Positions 37,901-53,600 of a stretch of 64,000 nucleotides of DNA are shown here, piece by piece. The translations under genes were made by a program, and so were the position numbers. The stretch is from Hybos culiciformis. Lineage: Eukaryota > Arthropoda > Insecta > Diptera > Hybotidae. Location: NCBI GenBank assembly GCA_964007475.1, contig OZ023273.1, forward strand, positions 139,659,308 through 139,723,307, written 5' to 3'. The notes beneath the pieces are model-generated. The model saw nothing but the letters and a program-made list of their open reading frames with translations. It searched no databases and was not told the origin of the DNA. Position 1 is the stretch's first letter. The number at the start of each line of letters is the position of its first letter.

Positions 37901-40900
37901 TGTTTAAATAAGATTGCGTTACTTCGAAATCTCTTGAATTATGCTTTTGCAAAGTTATTAAATTATGTGTATAGCTTTAATGCGAAATTGAAAACGTTTT
38001 AGAATTTAGCAAAGTATTTTAATAAATTTTCACATTAAATACTTTTTAAGTCAATGTGTTAGTTATGAAAAATGTTTATTAATATCTTTTGGTGAATTAA
38101 TTGCAAAGAAATATTTAAGTTAATTTTATGGTTGCTATATAGTCTAATTGTAACTTACTATTGTACGACCAACATTTTTTTTCTATATCTTTCATATTTC
38201 AATTATTTTCTTTAAATTTATGTTTTATTTATTTTTTGATAACATGAATTCAATATTTATATATATACAAAAAACAAAAATTAATTAATAAAAAGAAACT
38301 AGTGATTCAATAATTAAAAAAAAAAAGTTAAAAAATAAAATTTATAAAATGATAAAATTAAAATAATAATAATAAAAAAAAAAAAAATCATATAATTAAA
38401 AAAATTTGTTGTATTTTTAATAAAAAAAAAAAGAAAAAGAAAATTATACATATAAATTATATAAAAATATAATATTTAAGAATTATTAAAAACACGTATA
38501 AAAAAGAACAAGAAAAATTATTAAAAATTGTTAATAAAGAAAATATAAATAATTTGAAAAGAATTAAATAAAAAAAAAAGGTTTAGAAAAAAAATATTAA
38601 ATTTCTTTGTATTTCTAATTAAATTTTCGAATTATTTTATTTAGCAATTCGTAAAACCAATAACTACAATATTTGATAAATCTATCTACAGCTAACTTCC
38701 TTGCCAAATTTGTATGTATTTACTTCCAAACATACTTTCCGATCCAAAAAATATAATTTTCTTTGCTTTATTTTCTACAGGGTTTTGTCGCTTTAAGAAT
38801 TATAATTTTTAAGGGCAAGTTAGCAACCGTCAGAAACCACAAAAAATAGTTGAAGAATTAAGTATACAAACCATACTGGATCGTGCCAAACACAATCATA
38901 ATAATGAGTATCGACAACAACTTATTTGTTTGGAGCAAACCTCTGACGAAAAATTAAACTTTTTTTTTAATATTTAACGTGCAATCATGTTCATTTTATT
39001 ACTGTACTATATGCAAATAAATTGATATTAAAAAGTAAATACTTACTTAATTATATTTTGGAAGAAAGTATTTCCTTTTCAATGAAATACTTCCAGTTCA
39101 TTTTCATATTTTCTCACTATGAAAGTTGAAAGTTGTTTTTTTGATAGTAAGTTTCATTACGGAAGTGAACAGAGAGTATTTTACTTACATAGTGGCCTTA
39201 AGGAATTATATATATTTAAGACAAATTTTGTTTCAAAAAGTATTCTCTATAATATAATTCGCCAAACTGTAGTGGTGTTGTTGAGACTTTTGTATTTTGT
39301 ATATGTACAAAAATAGATATTGAGAAAAATAAAATATAAAATTTTTAATTTACAAATGCTTGAATATATCAAACAAAAAATTAACTTTTCTTCATATTCA
39401 TTCATTGATATTTTTGCGCCTAAAAAAGTGCTAATAAAATTTAATTTTAAAAATTGATAAATTTTTTTTTGTTACTATGTCTATCAAAGAAAATATCATT
39501 AAAATAATCTCTGGGTGTACAAAGTTAGGTTCTTAAAGTTTTAATATATTATTTATAAATTTAATTTGTATTTAACTTAATTACAAATAATTAATCACGT
39601 AAATTCAATTAATATTTCCCAAAACTATATGAAAAACTATATATTTGGTGAAATCATCAATTAATGAAAAATAATATAATAAAACAAATTTATAGTAAAA
39701 TTTATTTATAAATTATAAAATCTTTTAATTAAAAATATTTATCAAGAAATAACTGGATGTGTTTTTAGAGGTAGTGCAATGTTCAAATCATAGCTCCATA
39801 TAATTTTGAATGCATTTTATAATCTGAAAGAAAAAATAAACATTTGATAATGCATTTTTGTTGTTATTTGTTTAGTGTGGCTAATATAATAAGTTTAGCA
39901 ATTAAAAGATAAGATTTTTTTTCATATAATAATTATATACATACTAATATAATGTGCTAACCTTGATTTGACACGGTCCTAGGTTTTTAGTTTTTTTTTT
40001 GTTTCTTTTTTTTTTGTATTTTGATTACATACATTTATTTGATGTTTCGCACTTAATTGTATCGAATTGAAGTATGTATAATAAAATAATAATATATTTT
40101 TGTTTTTCTTTTAGAATATGGAATTAAATTAAAATAAACATTTGTGCGAACACTTAATTTCTCAAATAAGATAGGAATTAATTTTCATATCCGAAACTAC
40201 TTATATGTATATTATTATTTATTAAAGATTTTCGTACTTATTCTGAAGTTATGTATTTGGTGAACTGTGACAGAGGAAGCTGTAAGGTAAACCAGTTATT
40301 TTTTCGTGGCTTGAAGCAAGCAGGAATTATATGTAAGAGTAATTCATTCCCTGGAAGCAGGAATTATATGTATGAGCAATTCATACAAATTAAAAAATGA
40401 GACAAAAAATATTTAAACATATAATATCACTACCATGGCTTCAAGTCATCATAATCTTATTTGTTTACGAAAACTTTACACAGACAATAATTATTATTAC
40501 AATAATTTCTCTTAAAATCGTCTGTTGGACTTTTAAAATTGATTTAGGTTAACACAAGAATTTAGTTTAGTTCATCTCCCGATATCAACCAGATGTGTTT
40601 ATCAAAAGAAACAATAGAAAGCTTATTTTTTGTACCCCATACAAATGTCAAAAACTTGCTTAAAGTGACAGATACATAATGTCCTTCAAATATTTTTAAA
40701 AATTTCTGTGCATAATAATGGAAATACTCTTCTGAAAAACATAATTTGAAAAATACAAAATAAATTAATAAAATTAATCATCAATAAACTATATGAATTT
40801 ACGTAATCAATCAATATAATTATGTCTAATCGGCTGCAAAAATAAAATAGTTTTTTTTTGTCAATAATAACAAATTATCACATGAAAAACTCGTGATAAT

Positions 40901-43900
40901 TTTAAAAAATGCATTAAACCACGTTTGAAATATATGTTTTTCTTACTTCCATAAAATAAGTTTAGAATGTGACAAAATTATATTATTATGTATATAATAT
41001 GTATTTTCAAGACATAAATTCGAGTTTTTCTTATTTTCATCACGTTTTCTGTGTCGATAAAGAAAATATATTGCCTATTATTATCTGTATTCAAGAATTT
41101 TGTCTGTGATAAAAAGACCTTTAAAAGCAATACTTTACTACTAATGAACATTAGTTATAAACTAATAGTAGAGAAAATTCTGCTTGCAATATCTAATGAT
41201 CCTTGAACAATTCTGAAAAGTTCACACTTATAAATGAAAATAAAAAGTTGTGATCAAAATAAAGAAGGGCGAAAAAGTTTAAAATATTGTTGTTTACGTA
41301 TTAATTAATATAAATTATTCTTATTAGAAACAAATTTACACAAAATAAATTAAAAAACAAAATTTAATAAAAACAAGCTGAATTTAGTTTAAATAATTAT
41401 CTATAATAATTATCTAATTAGTCATTCGTTAAACCAAAAACTTCATTGTATTCTATATAGTAGTTAACTTCCCTGCCGTAAGGTGTAAAAATTTGTTTTT
41501 TAATAACTAATTTCAATTGCATAATGAAACAAAAAAAAACAATTTTTTTTATGAAAAATTAAATAAAAAATTTAATGAAAAAAAGAATAAAATAAATATT
41601 TTTTTTTTTCATAATTATGCATATCAGTAGTAAATGACATCAAGCAATTGTTTGCGGAAAAATAATGATATTGTTAATTTGTTATAAGATTAATTTGCTA
41701 GAAATATCAAAAGTGTTTCTACTCAATTAGTATTTGTTATTTTACGGATATTTAAATTGGCAAATTAGTCCTGTTTTACTTAATTAACTTGTTACTGCAA
41801 ATAGCATCAATTAAATTTTAAACTCTCTAGCATAAAAAATAAAAAATAAAAATCTTTGCTAGCTAGTAGATAGTAATGACTAATGATACATATAATATAC
41901 TATTCAATAAGAAACTTTTGAAACCTGAAATTTTCGTCAAAAATGTCAAAATTCAATAAATAATTTTGAAATATTTAGTTCAAGTTCAATTACTTATAAT
42001 TCCTTAGTATTTGTAATAAGTTTTTTTTTTCTCTTATCAGTAATAAAATTTAATTTTTAATATTTATTGTTCAAGTTTATGACATCATATTGAAAAGGGA
42101 GCCCATAATATTGAAGAGATAATGTATATTATTATAGGTAACCAAATTATTAGACTTTTCGTTCTTGACCTAAAAGTTTATCACCCAGTCGGTGATTTTA
42201 GCAGCAAATTTTGCAATATTTTGTTGTATATTCGTGAGAATTAAATACAATTTCTTTAAATTGAAATGAAAAGAAAAGAAATAAAATCACTGACTTATCT
42301 ATATAAAAAATGGTAGGTCGAATAAACTTTTCGTACAAAAGTCACAATTTTGTATGAAAAATTTATTTTTATTTTTAAAAATCTTTCTTTTTTTTATACG
42401 AAAAACAAGGATTATCAATTTCACATGTACTTAAGTATAAATAAAAATTAATATTTTTGTAATTACAATGTAAAAACAATATCTAAAAATATTACGGAAT
42501 ATGCAAAAAATAAGTAATATTTTTTTTGGCAATATAAAAGAAGAATATGTATTTAAAAAACGTTTGACCCCTGTCCTGTGACGGCAAAAATATTGCGTGC
42601 AGTCGAAAAAAATAAAAAAAAACATGATAAGAAGTTAATTATAATGAAGTTAATTATAAGATGTAATTGAGAGCTTTGAAAATTTTGAAACTCGATTTAA
42701 TGAAATATACGTATTATATTATAATATATTTCGAAATTATATTATGAAATTCGCTTCGTAGATTAATTTGATTAAAAATATTTGATTTCAATTAAGAGCT
42801 TCATTCTGAATCGCCAATATATTTTTGCGAGTAGCATACGTTCCTGTTTATAAAAAGAGTCTTTCGAACTTTAACTATCGACATAACAAAGCCGCCATTC
42901 TTTCGCTAAAGCTTTAGGTTTACTTTTACTGATGGAAATGGTAGGTACTAGAATTTACAAAAATATTCATTGTGCATCATAATATAAAATTTCTAAGTTA
43001 TACACTTTTTTTATAATGTAATAAATTGTTTGCCTACAGTGTATATTTATTTTGGTCAAATCATTTGACATAAAAAAATTTCTATGTGCAGTCTTTTATA
43101 TAGAGAGAAGTCAGTCATTAAATTATTATATTCTTTTTTCAGTAAAACATTAATTAAATGGTAAATATTTTTTTTCATAATCATTATTAAATGGTTTTCA
43201 TCAAACGTTTTGTTTTATCAATATTTATTATTAATAAATTTGTATATACAATACTGTACATTAAATTGAATAAAAGGGGGCTCGACTTCAAAAACAAAGT
43301 TCTTAGACAAGGAAATAATAATTATGATAAACAAGTAGACTTTTAATATGTCCACCATCCTTTTAAATTATATTAACATCATTTAATTTTATTATAATAA
43401 TTAATTTTTTTTTTCATTCAAATATTGATTATTTTATCAATATTCGATTTGGATTTTATTATTATTATTTATTCTTGACAAAAGTATGTAAATTTACATT
43501 AAAATTGAGTTCATCATTCTGAACTTTAATCAATCAATGATATTTTTATTAAATTACAACAAAAAAAAAGGAAAAAAAATATTATTCAAATACTTTTCTT
43601 GATACAAAAATTTTTAGGGTGATTGGTTGTCGAAAGACTGAACTATAATTAGTAAACTATATTAGTAAAAATTGTTTTTAAGAGATAAGATTTAATTGAT
43701 TAATTATTTATTGAATCAAACTTAAAAATCATTCATTTAAATTCATTTCAATAATTTCTTTGTATCCCATTGGTTGTAATTTAGTTATGATATTACTAAA
43801 TTTGGCCTAAAATCTTAGATATTGTCATGAATTTTATGTTTTTGATGATCGGTTAAATTAAATTTTCTGAGAGATGTAAGGGATCAAAAATAAATTTTTT

Positions 43901-46900
43901 CATCTTCTTAGCTTCTTAGCTTTGATTTGTTTACCAAATATTCTGTCTTTATGATGATTTCCTAGAACTATATGGTTTCTCACTTTAGCTTTATTTTGTT
44001 GATAAATCCGAAAATTGTATATTGGAATTATAAATTATTTTTAGAAATTGAACAAATAGAACCATAATTTATTATTTCGACTGTCAATGATCACTATAAT
44101 AATTTTTGATATACATAATAAAATAAGTTAATAAACTTATAAAAGTCATGTGTCAGTGCTCTCAACAATCAATGTTTTTATATATATAGTAAAAAAAAAA
44201 TTTGATTATTTAATTATATTTTGATTCGTAATTGCATGTACATATATTTTTATTTTTGAAGTCTAGAAAGAAAATACGGCGCAAAGAAAATATGTATGTG
44301 TATTTTCTTTAATTTCACAGTCTCTTTATGTGACAAAATATTTAAAATAAAATATAAACTACTATTTTCTAGTTACGTCCGTCCACAACTCCATACATGA
44401 TATATAAGTTTTACCAAACTTAAATGATTTATATGTACCTACTACAATTATTTCAACAGAATACAAAAATTACTGGAAATATGGAAAATGGGATCGTTTT
44501 TTAATTATACAAGAGGTACATTTCTATGATTACTGTTGTTAAATGTCTTAGAAAATCGTTAAACAAGGTACGACTATTCCATTTTGAGCACAAATATATA
44601 TCAAACAACCTTATTTGGTGCATAGGTTATCAAAAATACATTATTTTAAAAAAAAAAATATAAAGCGTATACGATCAAAGTTTGACGTTTTGTTGGATTT
44701 TCATATAAAATCAGAAATTTTGGTATCCATAATTTATCATCCTGGAAATTATATATATGTATTTGTGCAAAATATGTTATGATTTTGATATTCCATCATA
44801 TGACATAATTAATTATTATTCTATTATGCACGTTGAATAAAATTTAAATAACATAATATTCAATAAATACAATTTTAATCTATCTAATTTAATTATTATT
44901 TATAAAAATTACTTAATTCGAGAAAACTATCGTTGTACTTTATCTGGAAACAGCTGGAATAAATCTGATTCTTCTACAATCAATTGGACTCAATGAAAAT
45001 AAAACAGTAGCATAATCTCAAGTCTCAAGACAAATATATAATTTATTTATTGAGCACTGAATTCCTTGTATATACACGAATTTGTTCCAAGAAAATAAAA
45101 TCAATTACCTAAAGTAGAATTTGGATTGAATCAAAATTAATCAGAATAACACTTTTCATTTCGGTAGAAGAGATTAGAGGTTATTTCATTGAAGGCGAGA
45201 TTGATAACTTAAATGAAAATAATAATAATTATAGTAATAAGCAAACACATTTATATATTGGTAGTATATGAATTAATGGCGATAAATAATATTTTAATTA
45301 AAATATATACAAATTCAAGAATAAAGACAAGATAATTATTCATTTTTTTTTTTTTGTTTTTTTTTTTTTGTGATCTATCTCTACTTAATTCGTATTTTAC
45401 TAATTTTTTTTTAAATTCTCTAGCTGATACCAGACATTTATACATCGAGTTTATTAATGAAATGATATTTATGTGAATCTTGACTAAAAGGTAGGTAAAA
45501 ATAAAATTTTTAATTCTACATTGATTTTCGGATACAGAAATTTTGGTAGTTTTTATTTTTTTTAGAATTTTGAATGGTTTCATAATTTTATTTACATATG
45601 TAAAAAAAATTATTACCTCCCAAAACAGATAACAATATTAGTAAACCTATAAAAAATAAGAAGGAATTCAGTTCAGCTAATGTTTAGTTATGATAATTTA
45701 AGGATGATTTCTAAATTTGGCGCACGAATAAATCTTAATCACTCTCATTTTAAATTTTGACACTGACTAAACCCTATTAATTTTAATTGTCTGAAAGGAC
45801 AAAATTGGAATAAGAATTTACTAAATTTCTTAAAAAAAATATCTTAAACATAAAATTCATGTCAATTGAAAGGACGAACACCAATGAGACTCAATTTTTT
45901 TAGATTATAGAGAAGAAATTGAAAAACACAATAAATTTATATGAGTTAATGTAAGAACAAATAAAAATATTTTTATAACTTAATTGTAAATAATAAATAG
46001 ATTATTATTATTATTATTATTTTTAAATTGTAATCGACCAATGGGTCGAAATTAATATTATCTCTCTTCGTAAATTTTTGTTCAAAATTCTCATTTTATG
46101 ACAAAAACTTAGAGATTTTTTTTGTTTTATTTTGTTTTTTTTAAATCTTAGTCTCTATTAATTTAAAAGTAAATTAAGTCTATAAAAATTAAATAAGTGT
46201 TACCAGGTACTGTGCAGTCTACATTAAGAGTATACAGTGTTCCAGAATTTTTTACATTTCTTTTGAATGAATTATGTCGAAGAAGTAAGAAATCACGAAA
46301 GAAAACGAAAAATAATTTTCCAAAAAAACTCAATTCTTCAAAGCCCATATTTTCGAAAATTAATTTTATGCAGAAAAAATCAGTAATCTATCTCCTCTTG
46401 AATTATATTTTTTAATTATACTGAACAATTATCCAAAGAATAGTTTAAATTTATGGTTTTGCAAACTAGTAGTATAATATTTCAATGTATATAAATCACA
46501 AACAAAAACCATGTTAAAATTTTTATTACAACATACTTTGGATATAAATTATAACAATTTATATTTAATTTTGATATATACAAAATTTGTGACGCTTATA
46601 ATAACAATATAAGGGGAAAAAAGATTATTTTTCAAAATAAGCATCACATTTGATCTTGAGAAAATTTCATATAAATTAAAAAAGTCTATGTAATGAACCT
46701 GTAGAAAAACGTTAAACTAATAACCTTTTCAACAAGATAATTTTGAGAACAAAAATATTTTTTTTTTTTTAATTATTTTTCTAATGTGGCAACATTTATA
46801 ATTACAAACTGATAACAACAGTATGTGATACATTTACGTATATTTTGCAATAGTCTTCGTTAATAAATTTTATTTAATCAGAGAGAATTTTTAGTATAAA

Positions 46901-47600
46901 AGTTGAATAAAATTCTATAATCTGGTCACAATATATTACGACTAAAATCTCTTAATAAGTTTTTACTTTTTTATATATATAATTATCATTTTATTATTGT
47001 TTTGGTTTTGTTTATTTTTTTTTTTATTTTTCGTTTAACGATAAAGTTTTTATAAATCTCACCGTTAATATATAAAATTTTCATTTCCTTGAAAAAGTTA
47101 ATTGTATATTAAAGAAAAAAAAACCAAAAACAAAAAAAAAAACGAAATTCTAGATTTAAAAATTGTGTAAAAAGTATTTTTTAATTTTAGTTCTTAGCAA
47201 AATTTAATGGTGAAAACATCAAAAAAAAAAAAGAAAAATTAAAATAGACTGAATAAAAAAAAACAACAAAAAACAAAATTATCTGTAAAAAAAAAAAAAA
47301 ATTTAAATTATATTTTTATATTAAAAGAAAATTAAAATTTTTAGATAATTTTTTTTTCAAATATTTAAACTAAAAACAATTTATAAAAATACAAAAAAAA
47401 AAAACTATTATGGTTAATTCAATGGTAAAATTAATATTTTGAAAATAAAAAAAAAACCAAATTTATATTTTAATTTTATTTTTATTTTTTATTATTATTT
47501 TTATTTTTATTTATTTTTTTTTTGAAAAATTGTTATAAAACAAATAAACAAAATTAACGAACCACAATAGAATAATAAAGAGAATTCAACAAATCCAAAT
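34991..47600. other. 12.6 kb gene-poor DNA between DUSP and Tps1
   Basis: No complete gene was found. Noted pieces: a less AT-rich stretch at about 36100-36400 with repeated GGTATTGGTTC/GGAATTGGTTC motifs on the minus strand; a protein-like frame at 38813-38977; a 37-bp-period two-copy repeat at 40319-40384 (AGCAGGAATTATATGTA...); and TATAAAAAG at 42849-42857 in a G+C-richer patch, without a clear initiator. The rest is AT-rich with long homopolymers, densest at 47000-47540 just upstream of Tps1. Confidence 0.5.
38813..38977 (+). pseudogene. Unidentified coding relic
   Basis: A stop-bounded frame of 54 codons without its own ATG. It contains RQKPQKIVEELSIQTILDRA and YRQQLICLEQTSDEKL, with a normal mix of charged and polar residues that AT-rich noise rarely gives. 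A plausible acceptor (TTTTCTACAG) lies upstream at 38780, but a stop intervenes before this frame. It may be a transposase or gag fragment; I do not recognise the family. Confidence 0.25.
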
Positions 47601-50600
47601 ATGAGTAACGAATTCAAATCAACAGAGCCAGAGATTATTGTGACATCGTCAACAGACGAAACGCCATCTGTTAAAAATGTTAGCATGGTTGTTGTATCAA
47701 ATCGTTTGCCATTTATATTAACACGAAATTCGCAAAATGAGTTAGAGAGAAAACCAAGGTAAAGAAATACTTTTTATAAGAAAAATAAAAACAAAAATTT
47801 TGTTATTCGGAATTTTTTTTAATTATTTTTGTTTTGTGGAAATTTTGTGGAAAAATAATTATATAAATCATATATAAATTAAAAATCATTTTCCGGTTGA
47901 AAATCACATCAATCTTAAACAACAGAGATTCTTTTGGTTATAGTATGAAAAGTTTCAGTATTAAACTATCAAAAACTTTTTTGTTATAAAATTTTCCTAT
48001 AAAACTTTTTGAGAAAATATTTTTCTCTAATTTTCACAAATAAAAAAAAAACAAAAAATTATATTTTTGTTGGAAAATTTTCCTATAAAATTCAAACAAA
48101 ATATTATGAGTCAATGAAATTGATGAAGATTGTTTATTATTTTATTTATTTTTTCTTTCAAAACATAAGTATAAATATTTTAATTTCTTAATTTGTTTGA
48201 GAATGTTTTCTTTATTTTATCGATGTCTGAAAATGATCTTGGATAATATTATAATTTTGTTTTTTCTTCTTTTTTTTTAAATGAACTTTGATTTCATTTT
48301 GAATTTTGAACTTATCTGTTTTAACGTATAGCTGTTTTCGTCCGACAACAAAAATATTATTTGTAATTAAGGTATATAAAATTTTGATAATTTGTTTTTT
48401 TTTTTATTTTCTTTATATTTCAATGAAAAAATAATATTAATAAAAAAAAAATATTTTTCAAATAATAAACTGCAAATGAAAATTATTGTATAAATTAAAA
48501 AGTGTAATAATTAAATCTTTTTCTGTGATTTTTACTTATATTTCAATTTTTGTTCTATATAATTTTTATTTCATAAATTTATTTTTTGTACTAATTATGA
48601 AATTCCTATATTTTTTTTATTACTTTCAAATTATTGTAACAACAAGCAATAATAAAGTGTATATAAAATGTGCATAAAACTTTCCAATGTTTATTTAATA
48701 CAATCTAATTTATATAATATTTATTTTGAATTTATAAAAAAATTAGATAAAATTAATACATACTTTTTTCGCGGCGAAAATATAATAATGAATTTTTTAA
48801 TAAATTATTGAAATTATTATTTTTATTCTAAACTTTTTATTAAAATAATGACGTTGGTATTGGATTAAGCATATTCTCTACTTTAATTTTCTGAATATTT
48901 ATTCTAAAACTATGTATTATCATTTCTTTAAAAATAATAATTGACATGCAATTCTCACACATATATACCTATACAAAAATAAAATGTTCTAGTAATTTCT
49001 AATTTTCGTTATGTTGATTCCATAATTTATATCAGTTTTCTATATATGTACTTACTTTTTTAAATTTTAAATTCCGTATTTAATTTAAACTTCATTTTTA
49101 TGACTTCTTCTTATCTATATTTTTTTAATTTACATTCCTATTCCTAGCTACAATATTGTTGGGAAATTTTCTTAATTTTAATATTGTACCTTAAGATACG
49201 ATTGTGTTGAAACCGCGAATAGAATTCTGATTCTGTGTTTCTGTGTCTAGTATATACTCAAAAATTCACATATGTTTTCAATATTCAAAAATTTTAAATT
49301 AAACTAAACATATTTTCTTCTATATATGCTAACCGCAGTTCTTATCGTCGATTGCAGCAGTTAATCGTGTACTTAGCTCTTAATTTTATATAATTTGATA
49401 ATATTAAATATGTATTTTTTTTTAAATAACTTAGCCTTCGAAATTAAGTACCTACAGTAATTAAAGTTTGCAGTTAGAAATTTAATAATTTAATAATTGG
49501 AAAACTCCTTTCTAAATTTTAAATTATTATTACTTTAATAATACGTCATAAATGTACGTTTTCATCTTGAATTAATTTTTATTTTTGATAAATTCAAAAT
49601 AAATAAGAATTATTGAAAGTTGTTATAATAATTTTTCTAAATATTTAAATAAGAATTTTATATAAATATAACAATATAAAATATACCAACAACACCAACA
49701 ACACACATTATTAATATATAACTAACACCAAGCAATCTCTATTAAGCAACAGAGTTGCTAAATCGAAGCAAAATAAGAAATCATAAACATTTAATTTTAT
49801 TGTTATTGTTATTATTCATGCATATGTTCAAATTTTGATAACAAAATAAAGTTTGTTATTATTATTTATTATTTAAATGTTTTTTTTATAATTATATTAT
49901 ATGAAAATAAGACGATTAATTAAAAAAAAAAAATATATATATATATATGTTTGTATAATGATTGACGTTATAAAAAGGTTGAATCAATATTCTCATCTTT
50001 TGATCCGTAATTAAAAGAAGAAAAAAAAATTCTAAATGATAATCATTATCGAAAAGAAACTTTCATATATATTTGGTTGTCAATGCTGCTAAAATTTTCC
50101 TTCTTTTTTCTTTCATGTATATGTTTTTAGTGGAGCTTTTATATTAGAAAATTTTAAACTTAACCAAAACTTTGATCTAACGCAATAAAATATTTAAAAA
50201 TTATGTATTTGTATACTGAACCATAAATAAAGTACATACTTTAATTAAAACGTTATTAATGGTATAAGTCAGGAGACGCTTTGTCTGAAAATTTTATGGC
50301 ATTAACAGAAAAAAAACTTCTATTACCTTGATAACACTTTTTTGCAAAAATTACTTCTTTATTATTTTATTTTGTTTTGATAAAATATATAAAAATTATT
50401 TATATTTTGTTCAAAAAGCACATGATGATATTTTCCTATTAGCTTTAATAGAATAGCAGAACATGGTGTATGTACTCAAATTATTATTTAGATAAAAAAT
50501 TAACAGTATATTTTTCATATATTTTTTTTTTGGCGAAATTAAAAAAAATGTATATATCTGTTTTATTTACATTATATATTTATATGGTTTTTAACATCAA

Positions 50601-53600
50601 AATTTTTGATCTCCATATCAATTTTTGAACCTGTAGGTGTATTATAAGACATAATCGTACAATATCGTTATTATCGTTATTATCAGTAATCAGTATGGGA
50701 AACCTTAAAATTTAATTGATAATTAAATTATATGAAGCAATTCACAAATTATATTAGCCATTTGTTTTTGTTTTTGACTGATTAGGGGTTCCAGTTTGAT
50801 TTTTGGCCATTTACATTATATGGAAAATTATGAATAAAAATTGCTATATCACATTCGTATATTATACTTGTATATCCAATCGAAAAGACGACGGAGATAT
50901 CTTCTATCTTTCCTGAGTCAATGTTATACGAAATCTGATTCACACGTCTTATGAAAATAAGTTTTAATTCATATTTCATTGCCATTTGTTTACTAGTGCT
51001 TATTATTGTCAAGCAGCTCATTAATTAATTAAAATCGTTCATTCATTATGAAAAAGATAAGTATATGAAACTATAATATATAATATGGTTACTTTTTTTC
51101 ATCGATTAAGATTTTTGAATTATAAGTTTTACAAAATAAACAACATTAGAATATTCTACAACTAATTTATACTTTCATGACGTTTTCTTCCTTTTTATTA
51201 TTCAAAGTTCAAACTTCACTATTTAGTTTTGTGAACGAAATTCTTAATAATTATCCCATTCAATTTTCATCACGAACATGCACTAACTACATGTTTTTGA
51301 ATGCTTATTTTTTACTTAACACTTTCGTTTTTTATTGTAAATAAGAAATATATAAAAATAGAATGAAATCCTAAATATATTTTTTGTTATTGAAGTATAA
51401 TAAATAATATGTTTTTCTATTAAGAACTAATAACAACATCATAATTTTTATTTTTGTACTTGAGACATTGAAAAAGAAAGTGGTCCTATTGTTATAAAAG
51501 TTTTTATTTTCTTATTCAATTTTCATCATAATTTCTTTGGATGGAAAATTGAAAAAATAAACTTTTTTCTTAATTTCGTTTCAATAGTAGAATTGTTAAT
51601 TTCGTTTCAATAATAGAAGAATTTAAAAGAATTAAAGTCTTCGATAAAAAAGATTACTATTCTAAAGTCTTCGATAAAAAAGATTACTATTAACGTCGAG
51701 TTGCTTGCCTACTTTTATTATTATTTTATGAAAAAGCAGATAATTAAGACAGAGGTTAGTTAAGATTAATCAAAATTCTACAATCTTTTATTTTTCTTAA
51801 AGAAATAATTTATTTTAATTATATTTACATTGTAATTTACATAAAGCTTTTTTGCCTAGCAAAAAAAATTAATATTTTACTTCCGGAATAAAAAAGAATC
51901 CTTTCTGATAAAATTTTTTTTTACTAATAAACGTGACCTAGGTTTTGACATACTTTCATATGTACATATTTATATACATACTCATATATATAAAAAAAAA
52001 ATTGTTAATAATAAATAAAAAGTTTGTTTACGGAAAATTTTCTATTTTCATTATATTATCACGTGAAAATCATGAGATGAGAAATGAAAATTTTCCCCTT
52101 TCTACAAATTTTTATATTTGGGTCAATAAATTTTAAATTAAAATTATAAAGAATAATGAAAATTTATCAAATAATGCGGGAGTCTGTCTAATCACTGTTT
52201 TAAATTTTTGTCTTTATTATTTACAAAGATTATTTTTTATTGTTACAAAGTTTTCTTACAAATAAGATATCAGGTAAATAATTAATACATGTTATTAAAA
52301 ATATACTAGGCTGACATCTAATTTTTCTGTTAGAACTTAGAATTACTTGATTTATATGTAATTTTTTTTTCAGAAGAGAGTATATATTATATAAGCATAT
52401 ATATTATAAAAGCTCACTGTTTCACTTGAATTCAAAGTAACATCGCCCATAATGTTAGTTTTTCAATTTTACAAACTAATCATTAGAGTTTAATGTTCCT
52501 AAATTCGAATTATACAATTAAAAGTTTTTAATGCAGCATCAATATTAATTAATAAAGTTTTTTTTTTTTAATTAAAAAACGCGATATCAGAATGATAGAA
52601 AACTACGAATGATAGAATAACGTCTTTTATGGTTTTTTTTAGTCAATTATTAATTACTTAGGTAGTGGTATAGATAAGCAAGTTTAAAATAAATGTTATC
52701 TAGAATATTATATATAAATAATAATTTTCATAATAATGAGTGGCTCGACAGTTCTTATTTTTATTATTAAAATTTTTAGTTGAATATTAGAAATAAATAA
52801 TATTTGGAAAGGTCAAGGTTCTTACGTCATAATGCCGGCAAATTTATACTGAGTTTTATGGTATGTGTAGGCGCATAGTCATAGTTATAATTATTCATAT
52901 TGTATTAAATACTCAAAGTTATTATAAATTTTATAAAAACCTTGAGATTTTTAGAGATAGGACTTTCAATTAGAAATATCGTGACTTGAAAATTTTTGTT
53001 TTTTTGTGAGAGAGAGAAATTTTGTTCCTCTCTAATATTATAGGTGGTATATATATGTATAATATAAAATCATGAACAATAAAATCAGGTATAAATTTAC
53101 AAAAAGACACGTAAGACTCGCGAAAAAATTAAAGGCGGAAAATTATGTAGAAATATGAAACGCTTAAACCAGAATTCGAATAATATTTCATATAAAGATT
53201 TTATTTAATAAAAACATTCTGTATGAATAAGATGAGAAAGAAAGTATGTATATAAATAAAACAAAATAAAATATGTATTAAAATGAAATGACTTTTTTTT
53301 TAAATATGTATTTCCGACAATTTTTTAATAGTATGCTTAAAGGCAGCATATGTGTAAACACGCCACTGAGTAAAATAAATACAAATTATTTGTATTTTTA
53401 TCTCAAATTTACATAATTTTTTTTTTATTTACCATCTTCATTCTTATAATTTCGAACAATAATATGTTTTCGAAAGTTTATTCAAAAAAAAAAATTATGA
53501 GAATTATTATAATATATATTTGGTTAAATTATCAAGTCAAATTTTTTTTTATGTTATGATTATTAAGGTTCATGAAAATCTGTCTTAGAAAGGTCTGATA

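Noticed and set aside
42849..42950. TATAAAAAG promoter with a short exon ending at GTAGGT
   Set aside because: No initiator at the right distance and no coherent reading frame; TATA-like words are common in this base composition.
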